The translations under genes were made by a program, and so were the position numbers. Positions 53,978-63,357 of a DNA stretch of 64,000 nucleotides are shown here, piece by piece. The notes beneath the pieces were generated by a model that saw nothing but the letters and a program-made list of their open reading frames with translations, ran no database searches and had not been told where the DNA came from. The stretch lies in the NCBI RefSeq assembly GCF_002252525.1, contig NZ_NNRM01000039.1, positions 248,001 through 312,000 of the forward strand, in the 5' to 3' direction. Each line of letters opens with the position of its first letter. Position 1 is the first letter of the stretch. This DNA is from Brucella pseudogrignonensis (GTDB lineage Bacteria > Pseudomonadota > Alphaproteobacteria > Rhizobiales > Rhizobiaceae).

Positions 53978-55822
53978 ATGCGGTTCTCGGTTGAAGATCG
54001 ATCAAAAACAATCCTGCTGATTTTTGCCTTGTGTGGACTTGTGATGGGGCTCGGCCTTCACTTTTCCGGCTATTCATCGGGAGCACGGATAATCTGGGCA
54101 ATTGCCACTTTGCCTGTGCTGGCAACTTTGTTTGTCGAGATTTTCAGGAGTTTATGGCGAACAGAGTTCGGGTTGGATATTGTCGCGGCGTTGTCAATGT
54201 CGGCCGCACTGGCATTTGGGGAAATGCTGGCGGCTTCGATTGTCGCCCTCATGTACACCGGCGGAGCCTTCCTTGAAAGCTTCGCCGAAGGACGAGCACG
54301 TCGTGAGATTCACGCTTTGCTGTCCCGTGCACCGCGAACAACAATGCGTTATATCGACGACAATCTCGAAGAGATTGCCGTTGATACTGTTCGTCCGGGT
54401 GACCGCCTGCTAATTCGTCAGGGGGATGTCATCCCTGTCGACGGAAGTATTGCGTCTGCAAAGGCCTTTGTGAACACGTCTGCGCTGACGGGAGAATCCC
54501 TTCCGGTCTCGCTTGCGGCCGGAGCCGATGTATTGAGCGGATCAATGAATGCTGGTAATGCATTCGATATCGTTGCCAGACACGAAGCGAAAGACAGTAC
54601 CTACGCTGGCATTGTTCGCCTCGTTGAAGAGGCCCAGCATTCGAAGGCTCCAATGTCGAGACTGGCGGATCGGTGGTCTGTCGGTTTTCTGATCGTGACA
54701 GTCGTGATTGCCTTCGGTGCATGGTGGTTCACGGCAGACCCGATAAGGTCGGTTGCCGTCCTCGTCGTGGCGACGCCATGTCCTCTCATCCTGGCGGTAC
54801 CTGTCGCTCTTGTTGCCGGTCTATCGCGCACCGCTCATTTCGGCGTGCTGGTGAAGGGTGCTGGTCCCTTGGAAAACATGGCTCGTATCAACACGTTGGT
54901 GCTGGACAAGACTGGAACACTGACAGATGGTCGCCCACAAATTACTTCGATCCACCCGCAGCCTGGATTGAGCGAAAATGATCTACTGCGTTTCGCCGCC
55001 TCCCTTGACCAGGTGTCCAAACATCCGATGGCGCAGGCTCTTGTACTAGCCGCTCAGCGGCGCGGTATAAATCTTGTATTGCCGACCGATGTGAGCGAAC
55101 TGGCAGGAGATGGAGTGGCGGGCTGGGTCGATGGCAAAAGCGTCGTTGTCGGCGGACACAGCTTCGTTGAGAGGCAGGTCAACGCAATACTGAGTGAAAT
55201 CCCCCATACAGAAGCTGGAGCGGCCCTGGTTGCAGTCGCGATAGACGGTAGCATCACGGGTTATATCATTATGGCCGATCCCTTGCGCGGCGAAGTGGTC
55301 GATACGTTACGGGGCTTACGCAAAGATGGCGTCAAGCGAATAGTGCTGGCGACAGGTGATCGTGCTGCAGTGGCCAAACGCATCACTAAGGGTTTGGGAT
55401 TTGATGCCATCTACTCCGAACTTTCACCCGATCAAAAGGTGCTGACCGTGCTCAGCGAGCGTAAGAACGGCCCCGTGATGATGGTCGGAGATGGGGTCAA
55501 CGACGCGCCCGCACTTGCAGCGGCTGATGTTGGCGTTGCCATGGGTGCGAGGGGAGCGGCGGCTTCGGCAGAGGCGGCCGATGTCGTTCTTCTCGTAGAT
55601 AGAATAGACAGACTTCGCACCGGGATAGAAATTGCCAAGCGATCAAGACGCATTGCTGTCGAAAGTGTTGTGGTTGGGATTGGTCTTTCAGTTATCGCCA
55701 TGATCGCAGCAGCGTTGGGTTATCTGCTGCCTGTCCGGGGCGCATTGCTCCAGGAAGCGATTGATGTCACCGTCATTGTTAATGCGCTGCGAGTGTTGAG
55801 AATCTCACCAACCGCCAGCTGA
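53978..55822 (+). CDS. P1B-type heavy-metal ATPase with TPCP motif
   Basis: 614-aa metal pump. Actuator TGES (ALTGESLP), phosphorylation DKTGTLT, nucleotide-binding HP (SKHPMAQAL), GDGVNDAPALAAADVGVAMG hinge. The transmembrane metal site is ATPCPLILA: TPCP rather than CPC or SPC, which is the mark of the P1B-5 subgroup (the Sinorhizobium Nia pump for Ni/Fe belongs there). It has no N-terminal metal-binding domain and no C-terminal hemerythrin domain. It stands 107 bases after the VIT gene. Metal identity remains open. Confidence 0.9.
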   Translation: MRFSVEDRSKTILLIFALCGLVMGLGLHFSGYSSGARIIWAIATLPVLATLFVEIFRSLWRTEFGLDIVAALSMSAALAFGEMLAASIVALMYTGGAFLESFAEGRARREIHALLSRAPRTTMRYIDDNLEEIAVDTVRPGDRLLIRQGDVIPVDGSIASAKAFVNTSALTGESLPVSLAAGADVLSGSMNAGNAFDIVARHEAKDSTYAGIVRLVEEAQHSKAPMSRLADRWSVGFLIVTVVIAFGAWWFTADPIRSVAVLVVATPCPLILAVPVALVAGLSRTAHFGVLVKGAGPLENMARINTLVLDKTGTLTDGRPQITSIHPQPGLSENDLLRFAASLDQVSKHPMAQALVLAAQRRGINLVLPTDVSELAGDGVAGWVDGKSVVVGGHSFVERQVNAILSEIPHTEAGAALVAVAIDGSITGYIIMADPLRGEVVDTLRGLRKDGVKRIVLATGDRAAVAKRITKGLGFDAIYSELSPDQKVLTVLSERKNGPVMMVGDGVNDAPALAAADVGVAMGARGAAASAEAADVVLLVDRIDRLRTGIEIAKRSRRIAVESVVVGIGLSVIAMIAAALGYLLPVRGALLQEAIDVTVIVNALRVLRISPTAS

Positions 55823-56383
55823 TGGTCGCGGTGGTTTTGTTGCGCCACAGCTCACCCTTTGACGCATACAGTTTTCTATCGCCAAAACGCGATTTTCGGT
55901 CGGTTCCGCCGCTTCAAAAGCCACTGAATGAAATGATTGTCAGTCAGGTTTTTGAAGCCGCTCTCTGTTTCTTTTTCCGCAGCCTAAGTGCTGGTGTTTA
56001 TCGGCGATTATGAGGGCACCACCCGTCACCACTACCTGGGCCCTTCAGGACTAGGCCCCGACAATGGCATCGTGACGCTCAACAGCCCGTTGTGTTTGTA
56101 ACCCGGCAGCTAAGTTAGCAGATAGTAGATTTAGTGTGCCAGTCAGAGACATTGGTTCCTTTAAAGCGGGCATAAACTGGTAGCACGAACTGATCCGTTA
56201 TGTGTGTTTTCCGGAAGATTTTTACGTAGAGTCAAGAACACCCAGTGTGTCTCAGGCGGTTTTGGCCTGTTGTGTGCTTTTGTTCGAAGTCGCAAGTAAT
56301 GATCTTTAGAGTGAGCAAACCGAATCGTGTTGATTTTGGCATCATTTGGTGATACTTGTGACGCCTCTGCAGGGAGTCGAATT
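55823..56383. other. Gap before VapBC 2
   Basis: About 560 bases without a supported gene; promoter of the toxin-antitoxin pair expected near 56340. Confidence 0.35.
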
Positions 56384-56584
56384 ATGCGCTCAACCATCAA
56401 TCTTGATGACAAGCTTTTAGAAAAAGCCAGATTGTTGACCGGAACGAAAGAGACAGCCGCTTTAGTCCGACAAGCGCTAGAAACACTTGTGCGACTAGAG
56501 ACTGGTAAACGCCTTATTGCTCTTGGAGGCACGATGCCGGACGTTGAAGCAGCTCCTCGCCGTCGGAGCTCAGAGAAGAAGTGA
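56384..56584 (+). CDS. VapB-type antitoxin 2
   Basis: 66-aa antitoxin of the VapB/DUF2191 kind: MRSTINLDDKLLEKARLLTG, KETAALVRQALETLVRLETGKRLIALGG. The N-terminus is the ribbon-helix-helix. Start 56384 follows CAGGGAGTCG. Its TGA overlaps the GTG of the toxin gene. Ends in a basic tail (RRRSSEKK), shorter than usual. Confidence 0.9.
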   Translation: MRSTINLDDKLLEKARLLTGTKETAALVRQALETLVRLETGKRLIALGGTMPDVEAAPRRRSSEKK

Positions 56585-56958
56585 TTTTGGCAGACACTTC
56601 AATTTGGATTGACCATTTCCGCAGCGGCGATAATGAGCTTATTAAGATTATCGCTGATGACCTTTTGCTTTGCCATCCAGCGATTATAGGCGAACTTGCG
56701 TTGGGCAGTCTCCGAGACAGGACGAGTGTATTGGCTTTTTTGAATGTGCAGCGTGAAGCTGAAGTCGCAACACATGACGAAGTCATGACCATGATTGAAA
56801 AGCACTGCATTTTTAGCATGGGCATTGGCTATACTGATGCCCAACTGCTGGCATCAGTTCTTCTCGACCGGCGAACTTCACTGTGGACCCGAGACAAGCG
56901 CTTAAAGGTTACGGCTGAAAAAGCCGGTGCACGGCTTTACGAGCGGCTGCACAATTAA
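56581..56958 (+). CDS. VapC-type PIN toxin 2
   Basis: 125-aa PIN ribonuclease. Opening ILADTSIWIDHFRSGD gives the first Asp; the Glu is in IIGELALGSL, the next Asp in GYTDAQLLAS and the last in LWTRDKRL. Start is GTG 56581, overlapping the antitoxin stop (GTGA). All four acidic positions are intact. It differs clearly from VapC 1, so the two pairs are independent modules. Confidence 0.92.
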   Translation: MILADTSIWIDHFRSGDNELIKIIADDLLLCHPAIIGELALGSLRDRTSVLAFLNVQREAEVATHDEVMTMIEKHCIFSMGIGYTDAQLLASVLLDRRTSLWTRDKRLKVTAEKAGARLYERLHN

Positions 56959-57396
56959 TAATGAAATGACATTATCCATTTCACGGCTTGTTTTGAGGAA
57001 GAATATTGCGATCAACATTTAAAATGATCAATCCAATCATCTGATTGCCGGCCAAGATTCTTGCCAGCTATCTCCCATCAAAAGCAATATGGCCCCTAAA
57101 TACCTTGAAGGGAAATGAACCCGCGATCTGAGCCTTTGGTCTTTCCAAGCTATTGATAGAGTTGCGCAATGAGCTGAAAGCACTCATCAGTCCGAAGCAG
57201 CCCGCGAGAATTGCAGACATTGCAATAAAGTCTGAAGCAATAATCACCACGTCATTCCGCAAAGGTGGCCAGTTAGTATCGCCCACGCGCTGATCCCAAC
57301 ATCAATCAGGATATTTTTCTCCTGCTTGCTTTTGCAATCGATATTGCGGAGGCTGTTGCCGGGCTCCCATCCGGGAGAGCTCTTGGGAGGAAAGAC
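56959..57396. other. Gap upstream of gamma-glutamyltransferase
   Basis: About 440 bases with no supported gene; holds the promoter of ggt. The end reads GGGAGAGCTCTTGGGAGGAAAGAC before the ATG, a strong ribosome binding site. Confidence 0.4.
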
Positions 57397-59136
57397 ATGC
57401 AGCATTACAGACTGAAATCGCTTTCCCTTGCCGCAGTCATTGCCGTTGCAGGTCATCTGCCTTCGGCTCAAGCGGCATCGCCAGCTCCGGCAGAAGGCCG
57501 GAATGGTATGGTGGTTACAGCCCAGCATCTTGCCTCGCAGGTCGGTATCGATGTGCTGAAGAACGGCGGCAACGCCGTCGATGCTGCGGTTGCGGTCGGC
57601 TACGCGCTGGCGGTTGTCTATCCAACGGCCGGTAATCTCGGCGGCGGCGGCTTCATGACGATCCGCTTCAAGGACGGCAAGAGCACCTTTCTGGATTTTC
57701 GCGAGCGCGCGCCGCTTGCCGCCACTAAGACCATGTATCTGGACAAGGATGGCAAGCCGATCAATGGCGCCAGCACTGAAACCTATCTGGCCATCGGTGT
57801 ACCAGGAACGGTGGCTGGCCTTGAGGAAGCACGCGAAAAATATGGCACCCGCAAGCGCGAGGAGTTGATCGACCCGGCGCTGAAACTCGCCAAAAACGGT
57901 TTCACACTTGAACTTGGCGATATTCTCTCCTTAGCCGATGGCAACGAAAGACTGGCGAAAGACCCGGCAGCGGCGAGAATCTTCCTGAAAGACGGCAAGC
58001 CGCTTCCTCTGGGTGAAAAGCTTGTCCAGCCCGATTTGGCAAAGTCGCTTTCGGCCATTTCGGAAAAGGGTCCGGCAGCCTTCTATCAGGGCGATATCGC
58101 CGATCTGATCGTCAAGTCGAGCAAGGAATATGGCGGCATTCTCGCCAAGGCCGATTTCGAGCAGTACAAGGTTCGAGAGCTGGAACCGGTGAAGTGCAGC
58201 TATCGCGGCTATGACATCGTCTCATCGCCGCCGCCTTCTTCGGGCGGACTGATCATCTGTGAAATCCTGAACGTGCTTGAAGGCTACCCGATTTCTTATC
58301 TCGGCTATGGCTCGGCGGAAACCACGCGTTTGATGGTGGAAGCGATGCGCCATGCCTATGTCGACCGCAACGCGGCATTGGGCGACCCTGATTTCGTCGA
58401 TAATCCAATCGAGAAGCTCACCAGCAAGGCCTATGCCGCAGAAATCCGCAGTCGCATTGATCCTTATCGCGCCGGTGTCAGCGAGGCGCTGAAACCAGCC
58501 GAGTTCAAGGAGTCCACAGAAACCACGCATTATTCCATTGTGGATAAGGACGGCAATGCTGTCGCCGTGACCTATACGCTTAATGGATCGTTCGGCACGG
58601 CCAAGGTGGCCGAGGGCACCGGCATTCTTCTCAACAACGAGATGGACGACTTCACCATCAAGCCGGGCGTAGCCAATCTCTATGGCCTCATACAAGGCGA
58701 AGCCAACGCCATCGAACCACGGAAGTCACCGCTGTCCTCAATGAGCCCTACCATCGTATCGAAGGATGGCAAGCCGTTCATGGTCATCGGTAGCCCCGGC
58801 GGTTCGCGCATCATCACGATCACGCTCGAGGCAATCATGAATATCATCGATCATGGTATGGACATTCAGGAGGCAATTGACGCCCCGCGCATCCACCACC
58901 AGTGGCTGCCCGACCAGGTCTATATGGAAGCAAACGCGCTTTCGCCGGATACGATCCGGCTACTGACGCGTATGGGCTATACGGTTGGAGTAGACGCTGA
59001 CTGGCCGGTCTGGGGTGAGGCAGCCGGCATACTTGTCGGTGGCAAGGATATGGCGGCCATCGAAAAGGGCGGCAATAGCCGCTATTACGGTGCTATTGAC
59101 AGTCGTGCAGTCGGTGGTGCCGCCATAGGATATTAG
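57397..59136 (+). CDS. ggt: Gamma-glutamyltransferase
   Basis: 579-aa periplasmic enzyme of glutathione breakdown and gamma-glutamyl transfer, made as a proenzyme that cuts itself into two subunits. Signal peptide about 1-26 (LPSAQAA). Large subunit features: GMVVTAQHLASQVGIDVLKNGGNAVDAAVAVGYAL, LGGGGFMTIRF and the FRERAP substrate Arg. The nucleophile is the Thr of STETTHYSIVDKDGNAVAVTYTLN (about residue 372). GSPGGSRIITITLEAIMNI is the oxyanion zone. GGGAGGAAAGAC precedes the ATG. It is convergent with the siderophore operon. Confidence 0.96.
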   Translation: MQHYRLKSLSLAAVIAVAGHLPSAQAASPAPAEGRNGMVVTAQHLASQVGIDVLKNGGNAVDAAVAVGYALAVVYPTAGNLGGGGFMTIRFKDGKSTFLDFRERAPLAATKTMYLDKDGKPINGASTETYLAIGVPGTVAGLEEAREKYGTRKREELIDPALKLAKNGFTLELGDILSLADGNERLAKDPAAARIFLKDGKPLPLGEKLVQPDLAKSLSAISEKGPAAFYQGDIADLIVKSSKEYGGILAKADFEQYKVRELEPVKCSYRGYDIVSSPPPSSGGLIICEILNVLEGYPISYLGYGSAETTRLMVEAMRHAYVDRNAALGDPDFVDNPIEKLTSKAYAAEIRSRIDPYRAGVSEALKPAEFKESTETTHYSIVDKDGNAVAVTYTLNGSFGTAKVAEGTGILLNNEMDDFTIKPGVANLYGLIQGEANAIEPRKSPLSSMSPTIVSKDGKPFMVIGSPGGSRIITITLEAIMNIIDHGMDIQEAIDAPRIHHQWLPDQVYMEANALSPDTIRLLTRMGYTVGVDADWPVWGEAAGILVGGKDMAAIEKGGNSRYYGAIDSRAVGGAAIGY

Positions 59137-59217
59137 AGCACAAATCTCATCGACTGCCTTGACTGCCAGTTAAAATTCTCAGGTGCTAACGACCGGAATG
59201 GGGCCGTCTCCGGAAGA

Positions 59218-59249
59218 TCCGCTTTGGGCCTGAACAAGCCGAAAGCGGA
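59218..59249. terminator. Bidirectional hairpin between ggt and siderophore operon
   Basis: Stem TCCGCTTTGGGC / GCC-GAAAGCGGA with an 8-base loop, between the convergent stops at 59136 and 59303. No U-tract. Confidence 0.45.
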
Positions 59250-59302
59250 CACTCCTGTTACGCACCAGTGCCTTTGATTCTTATCCGCACCCATTCCCCC
59301 CT

Positions 59303-60343
59303 TCATTTTCTCCCCTCTTTTACGAGCAGCGAGATAAAGTAGATGCCACCAATGCTCACCGTCATGATGCCGACGGGGAGTTGTGTTTGGAAGGCGTGCT
59401 GGGCTGCGTAATCAGCGGCTGCAAGCAGACTGCTGCCTGTAAGGGCTGATGCAATGAGGGTGACGCCTGCAGAACGAGTGATCCGCCGTGCAATCTGTGG
59501 AGCTGCAAGCGCAATGAAGGTGATGGGGCCTGCCGCAGCCGTGACGGTTGCGGTGAGTGCTACACCAAGGATCATTACTGACACCCGCGTAATATTGGCA
59601 TTAACGCCTGAGGCTCGTGCCGCATCATCACCCATTTCGAGCTGCCGCATGGGTCTTGCAAGCAGGATGGTGAAAGGCATGATGATGATAAGAACAATTA
59701 CAACCGGTATGAGCTGATCAAAACTGAGACCATTGAGAGAACCCGCTCCCCAGATAGCCGCCGACATCGCAACATTGAGATCAGCCACCTTGATCATCCA
59801 GCCATTGAAGGCGGATAACATCGCCGAGATGCCGATGCCGACAATGATCAACCGGAAGCCCTGCATGCCATTGCGCCAGGCAAGTCCATAAACTGCTAAA
59901 GCTGTGAGAATACCACCTATGAGCGCGCCAGCGGCGATCTCATAATAGCCGCCCGACAAAAGCAGAATGACAAACAGTGCACCTGTATATGATCCTGCTG
60001 CAAAACCGATAATGTCGGGACTGCCTAACGGATTGCGCGTGAGCGACTGGAAGATCGCACCACTCATGCCAAGTGCTGCACCTAACAAAATGGCGAGAAG
60101 CACTCGCGGCAGCCGCCATTCGACAACAATCATCCGCACCATATCATCGCCATGACCACGCAAGGCATCAAGCACATTGAGGACCGGAATCTGGTAACTG
60201 CCAGAAGTGAGCGATGCCAATATTATGAGCAGGATCAGCACGATGAGGATCACGCCAGTCAGCAGGCTACGACGATGCAGGCGCAAGGAGAGCTGATCAC
60301 CAAACAGGCGGAGCGTGGCTGTATATCCGTGTTTGTCGGTCAT
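59303..60343 (-). CDS. Iron-siderophore ABC permease (FecCD family), second
   Basis: 346-aa inner-membrane protein with about ten spans. Family marks: WRLPRVLLAILLGAALGMSGAIFQSLTRNPLGSPDIIGFAAG, GMQGFRLIIVGIGISAMLSA, and AAAGPITFIALAAPQIARRI for the ATPase contact. Its ATG overlaps the upstream permease stop by four bases. It is the last gene of the operon; no ATPase gene follows before ggt. Confidence 0.94.
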   Translation of the reverse strand: MTDKHGYTATLRLFGDQLSLRLHRRSLLTGVILIVLILLIILASLTSGSYQIPVLNVLDALRGHGDDMVRMIVVEWRLPRVLLAILLGAALGMSGAIFQSLTRNPLGSPDIIGFAAGSYTGALFVILLLSGGYYEIAAGALIGGILTALAVYGLAWRNGMQGFRLIIVGIGISAMLSAFNGWMIKVADLNVAMSAAIWGAGSLNGLSFDQLIPVVIVLIIIMPFTILLARPMRQLEMGDDAARASGVNANITRVSVMILGVALTATVTAAAGPITFIALAAPQIARRITRSAGVTLIASALTGSSLLAAADYAAQHAFQTQLPVGIMTVSIGGIYFISLLVKEGRK

Positions 60344-61437
60344 AATCCGCTGACCTTTCTGCGGCGTGCCAGCGCGATAAGAACGGGTGCACCAATGAAG
60401 GCTGTCACGATTCCGGCTTCAAGCTCTCCGGGATAAAGCACCAGACGTCCTGCAATATCCGCACTCAACAGAAGGACCGGTGAGAAGATCAGCGTGAAGG
60501 CAATAATCCGTCGCTGATCGGGGCCAGTAAACCATCGCACCATATGCGGCACAATCAGTCCGACAAAGCCAATCGGACCGCAAGCAGCAGTCCCTGCCCC
60601 CGCAAGCAGTGTGACAGCAATCACCACAAGAATGCGCGCTTTGAGAATATCTGAACCCAAAGCACGAGCCAGATCATCCCCAAGTGCGACAGCATTTAGC
60701 GATCGGGCTGCCAGCAGTGCAATGACCAGCCCTGCCAGAATAAACGGCGCAACCAGTGTCACCACATGCATGTCACGACCGGCGATAGAGCCAATCGACC
60801 ACATACGTAGCGCATCAAAGGTCTGAGGATTGAGTAATGTCATGGCGGAGCCAATGCCGCTCAGGACAGCAGACAAAGCCACCCCTGCCAGAACCAGCCT
60901 GACGGGTGTTGCACCTTCGCGACCTGTTGCACCCAATGCATAGACAATCAGCGTGATGACAATAGCCCCGGCAAAGGCCGCCCAGATATATGTACCAATC
61001 GACTGCCAGCCCAGAAGGCCGACGGCCAGTGTGACAAAGAAGGCAGACCCAGCATTCACACCCAAAATTCCCGGATCTGCCAGAGGGTTTCTCGTCGCAG
61101 CCTGTATCAGCGCACCCGAAACGCCAAAGGCTGCACCGCATAACAGCCCAAGCAGGGTGCGAGGCAGCCGATAATCAAGCAAAATGATCTGCTCAGCCGA
61201 TCTTCTGTCCTGGCCTGACAAGGCTTGAAGCAGAACATCAGGCGACAGCATCCGCGTCCCCAAAAGAAGGCTTAAAAGGCTCAGCGCAATCAGCAAGCCA
61301 AAGCCGCACAGCATCCACACAAGGCTCAGCTGCATTGCTGGCGCAGAGATATTGATGCGACCTTCAGCTTTCACTGACAAGGCTGCTGTAGCCAAACCAG
61401 CTGCCTCTCGCCCTGTCGTATCTTCAATCCTCTTCAC
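60340..61437 (-). CDS. Iron-siderophore ABC permease (FecCD family), first
   Basis: 365-aa permease: DYRLPRTLLGLLCGAAFGVSGALIQAATRNPLADPGILGVNAG, GATPVRLVLAGVALSAVLSG and CGPIGFVGLIVPHMVRWFTGPDQRR. The start is GTG 61437, just after the reductase stop; an ATG about 35 codons later (MQLSLVWML) is possible. Pairs with the next gene to form the heterodimeric channel. Confidence 0.93.
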   Translation of the reverse strand: MKRIEDTTGREAAGLATAALSVKAEGRINISAPAMQLSLVWMLCGFGLLIALSLLSLLLGTRMLSPDVLLQALSGQDRRSAEQIILLDYRLPRTLLGLLCGAAFGVSGALIQAATRNPLADPGILGVNAGSAFFVTLAVGLLGWQSIGTYIWAAFAGAIVITLIVYALGATGREGATPVRLVLAGVALSAVLSGIGSAMTLLNPQTFDALRMWSIGSIAGRDMHVVTLVAPFILAGLVIALLAARSLNAVALGDDLARALGSDILKARILVVIAVTLLAGAGTAACGPIGFVGLIVPHMVRWFTGPDQRRIIAFTLIFSPVLLLSADIAGRLVLYPGELEAGIVTAFIGAPVLIALARRRKVSGL

Positions 61438-61444
61438 TTAAGCC

Positions 61445-62317
61445 CTAAACCCGCGCCTGTCCTTCGATCCAGTAACCGATTGCATCAATGCACCTTTTTT
61501 CAAAGCCAAGGGTATCGCGGAAATGTTTGCGACACTGCGAAACGGCAAGTGCTTCACCGGCAATGTAGATATAGCCCGGACCTTCTGGCAGCTGATCGAT
61601 GCTCTCGGCAATCCGCGGCAGCTCTGTATAGCCAGGGCGATCTGGCTTCAAACCATGACAGACATGCCAGTGAATGCTGGCATCTGCTTTTGTCGCAATC
61701 TCTTGCTGGTCCTCATCGAGCGGAACTTCCACATGCACAATCGCCTGAAACCGATCGGGCAGTTCTTCCAAAACACGACCAACAGCGGGCAGGCCGGTAA
61801 TATCCGTGAGCATCAAAATCCATGTGCTGCCCTTCGGGATCCATAGCCGGCCTTCCGGATTACAAATGCCCACAACATCGCCAACTTTGGCAGACATCGC
61901 CCAGCCTGTAGCAACTCCACCCTCATGCACGACGATATCTATCGTCATCTCGCAGCGTGATGCATCCCAGCGACGGACCGTATAGGGACGGTTTGGACAA
62001 TGTTGAGAACCATCTGGTCTGCCCCATTTGCCATTCTCCATCAGAACCGGCAGCGTCACGGCCGTGTCAGGGTCAGGCCGCAACGCAAGCCGCACCCATT
62101 CATCCGCATGACCGGATGGGAGCAGCCGTTCTCCGCCAACAACCTTCAGAACAACCCGGATGAGAGATGGAGAGAGTTGTTCAATATCAATCGTCTCTCC
62201 TAAGAAATAGTCCTCCACATAAGGATCGTGATGATGACCATAATCCTCATCGTGGGCGTGATTATGGTCATGTGAGTGGGTTTCGTGACTATGCGTATCG
62301 TCGTGCATCTGTATCAT
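61445..62317 (-). CDS. Siderophore-interacting protein (NAD(P)H-dependent ferric reductase)
   Basis: 290-aa cytosolic flavoenzyme of the SIP/ViuB family that frees iron from siderophores by reduction. FAD-binding PNRPYTVRRWD, then VHEGGVATGWAMSAKVGDVVGICNPEGR and the SIP C-terminal part with WHVCHGL, YIAGEALAVSQCRKHFRDTLG. Oddity: the first 32 residues hold about eleven histidines (DDTHSHETHSHDHNHAHDEDYGHHHD), a likely metal-binding tail not general in the family. Its ATG overlaps the stop of the binding-protein gene (62314). Confidence 0.93.
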   Translation of the reverse strand: MIQMHDDTHSHETHSHDHNHAHDEDYGHHHDPYVEDYFLGETIDIEQLSPSLIRVVLKVVGGERLLPSGHADEWVRLALRPDPDTAVTLPVLMENGKWGRPDGSQHCPNRPYTVRRWDASRCEMTIDIVVHEGGVATGWAMSAKVGDVVGICNPEGRLWIPKGSTWILMLTDITGLPAVGRVLEELPDRFQAIVHVEVPLDEDQQEIATKADASIHWHVCHGLKPDRPGYTELPRIAESIDQLPEGPGYIYIAGEALAVSQCRKHFRDTLGFEKRCIDAIGYWIEGQARV

Positions 62318-63297
62318 GGATGCTGCTCCGCTTTGCGTGCGGCGTCAGCCAGACGCGGGACAAACTTCGGAAAACCATAGGGAATAGAGAGAACGCTCAA
62401 AGCCGATGTCGACCAGACCGACACCGGATCATCGAGCGCTACGTATGATCCTCGCTTCACGGCATCAAGCGCCGCAAACAAGGGCTGCGCCTCCGCTGCT
62501 GACCGTGCACCCTCCCCGTACCACATGATCAGAATATCAGCGTCAATGCTCCCAATATTCTCAAGGCTTACTGAGGTGGATGTCTCATCAGGGTCTAAGG
62601 TGGCGAGTGCCTCGACGCCTGAAGACACTTTCAAGCCCATTTTTGTCAGTGCCTGAACACGTGGGTCGGAAGGAAGATAAACAATAATTCCTGAACTGCC
62701 GGGGATATAAGAGCCGAACGTAAATGTTTTACCCTGAAGTTCGGGGTGTTCTTTGCCAAACTCCTCCAAAAGAGCTTCTGTTTTGGTGATCAGAGTTTTG
62801 GCTTCTTTGGGCTTGCCCAGAGCCTCACCGATGATTTTAGTTTGCTCTCGCCAATCTGCCTGCCACGGTCCAGAACGATAGACAACTGTCGGCGCAATTG
62901 CTGAAAGCCTCTTGTAAGCAACTGCGTCAATACCGGAATAGATACCAAGAATAAGATCGGGATTTAAAGCCGCTATAGCCTCGTAGTTAAGATCACCACT
63001 TAGCAAAAGTGGCGTTTCTCCATCCAGCTTCGCTTCATCCCATGGAAACATTCCACTCGGAAATGAACCATAGCGGGTCATCGCTATTGGTACTGTTCCC
63101 AGAGCGAGTACAACGTCTTCACCGCTCCATCCGAGCGTGATGATGCGCTTTGGCTCGGATGGGATTTCGGTTTTCCCAAGTGCATGCGAAACCCTCACAA
63201 TAGCAGTTGCATCCTCGCTCTGGGCTAAAGTCACAGGATGAACAAGCAGCAGGGTAATGAAAATCCAGCGGATGATCCGAATATAGTGCTTCAGCAT
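62314..63297 (-). CDS. Iron-siderophore ABC substrate-binding protein
   Basis: 327-aa periplasmic protein of the FecB/FhuD class: signal peptide about 1-26 (LLVHPVTLAQS), then KTEIPSEPKRIITLGWSGEDVVLALGTVP, NYEAIAALNPDLILGIYSG and the helical backbone. Start 63297 has AGAGGCATAAC; fifteen codons upstream in frame are leader. It lies 60 bases after the receptor gene. Confidence 0.93.
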   Translation of the reverse strand: MLKHYIRIIRWIFITLLLVHPVTLAQSEDATAIVRVSHALGKTEIPSEPKRIITLGWSGEDVVLALGTVPIAMTRYGSFPSGMFPWDEAKLDGETPLLLSGDLNYEAIAALNPDLILGIYSGIDAVAYKRLSAIAPTVVYRSGPWQADWREQTKIIGEALGKPKEAKTLITKTEALLEEFGKEHPELQGKTFTFGSYIPGSSGIIVYLPSDPRVQALTKMGLKVSSGVEALATLDPDETSTSVSLENIGSIDADILIMWYGEGARSAAEAQPLFAALDAVKRGSYVALDDPVSVWSTSALSVLSIPYGFPKFVPRLADAARKAEQHP

Positions 63298-63357
63298 AGT
63301 TATGCCTCTAATCCAAAGTAAAAAGCCTTTGGGAGCGCTCACGCGCTCCGGAAAACT

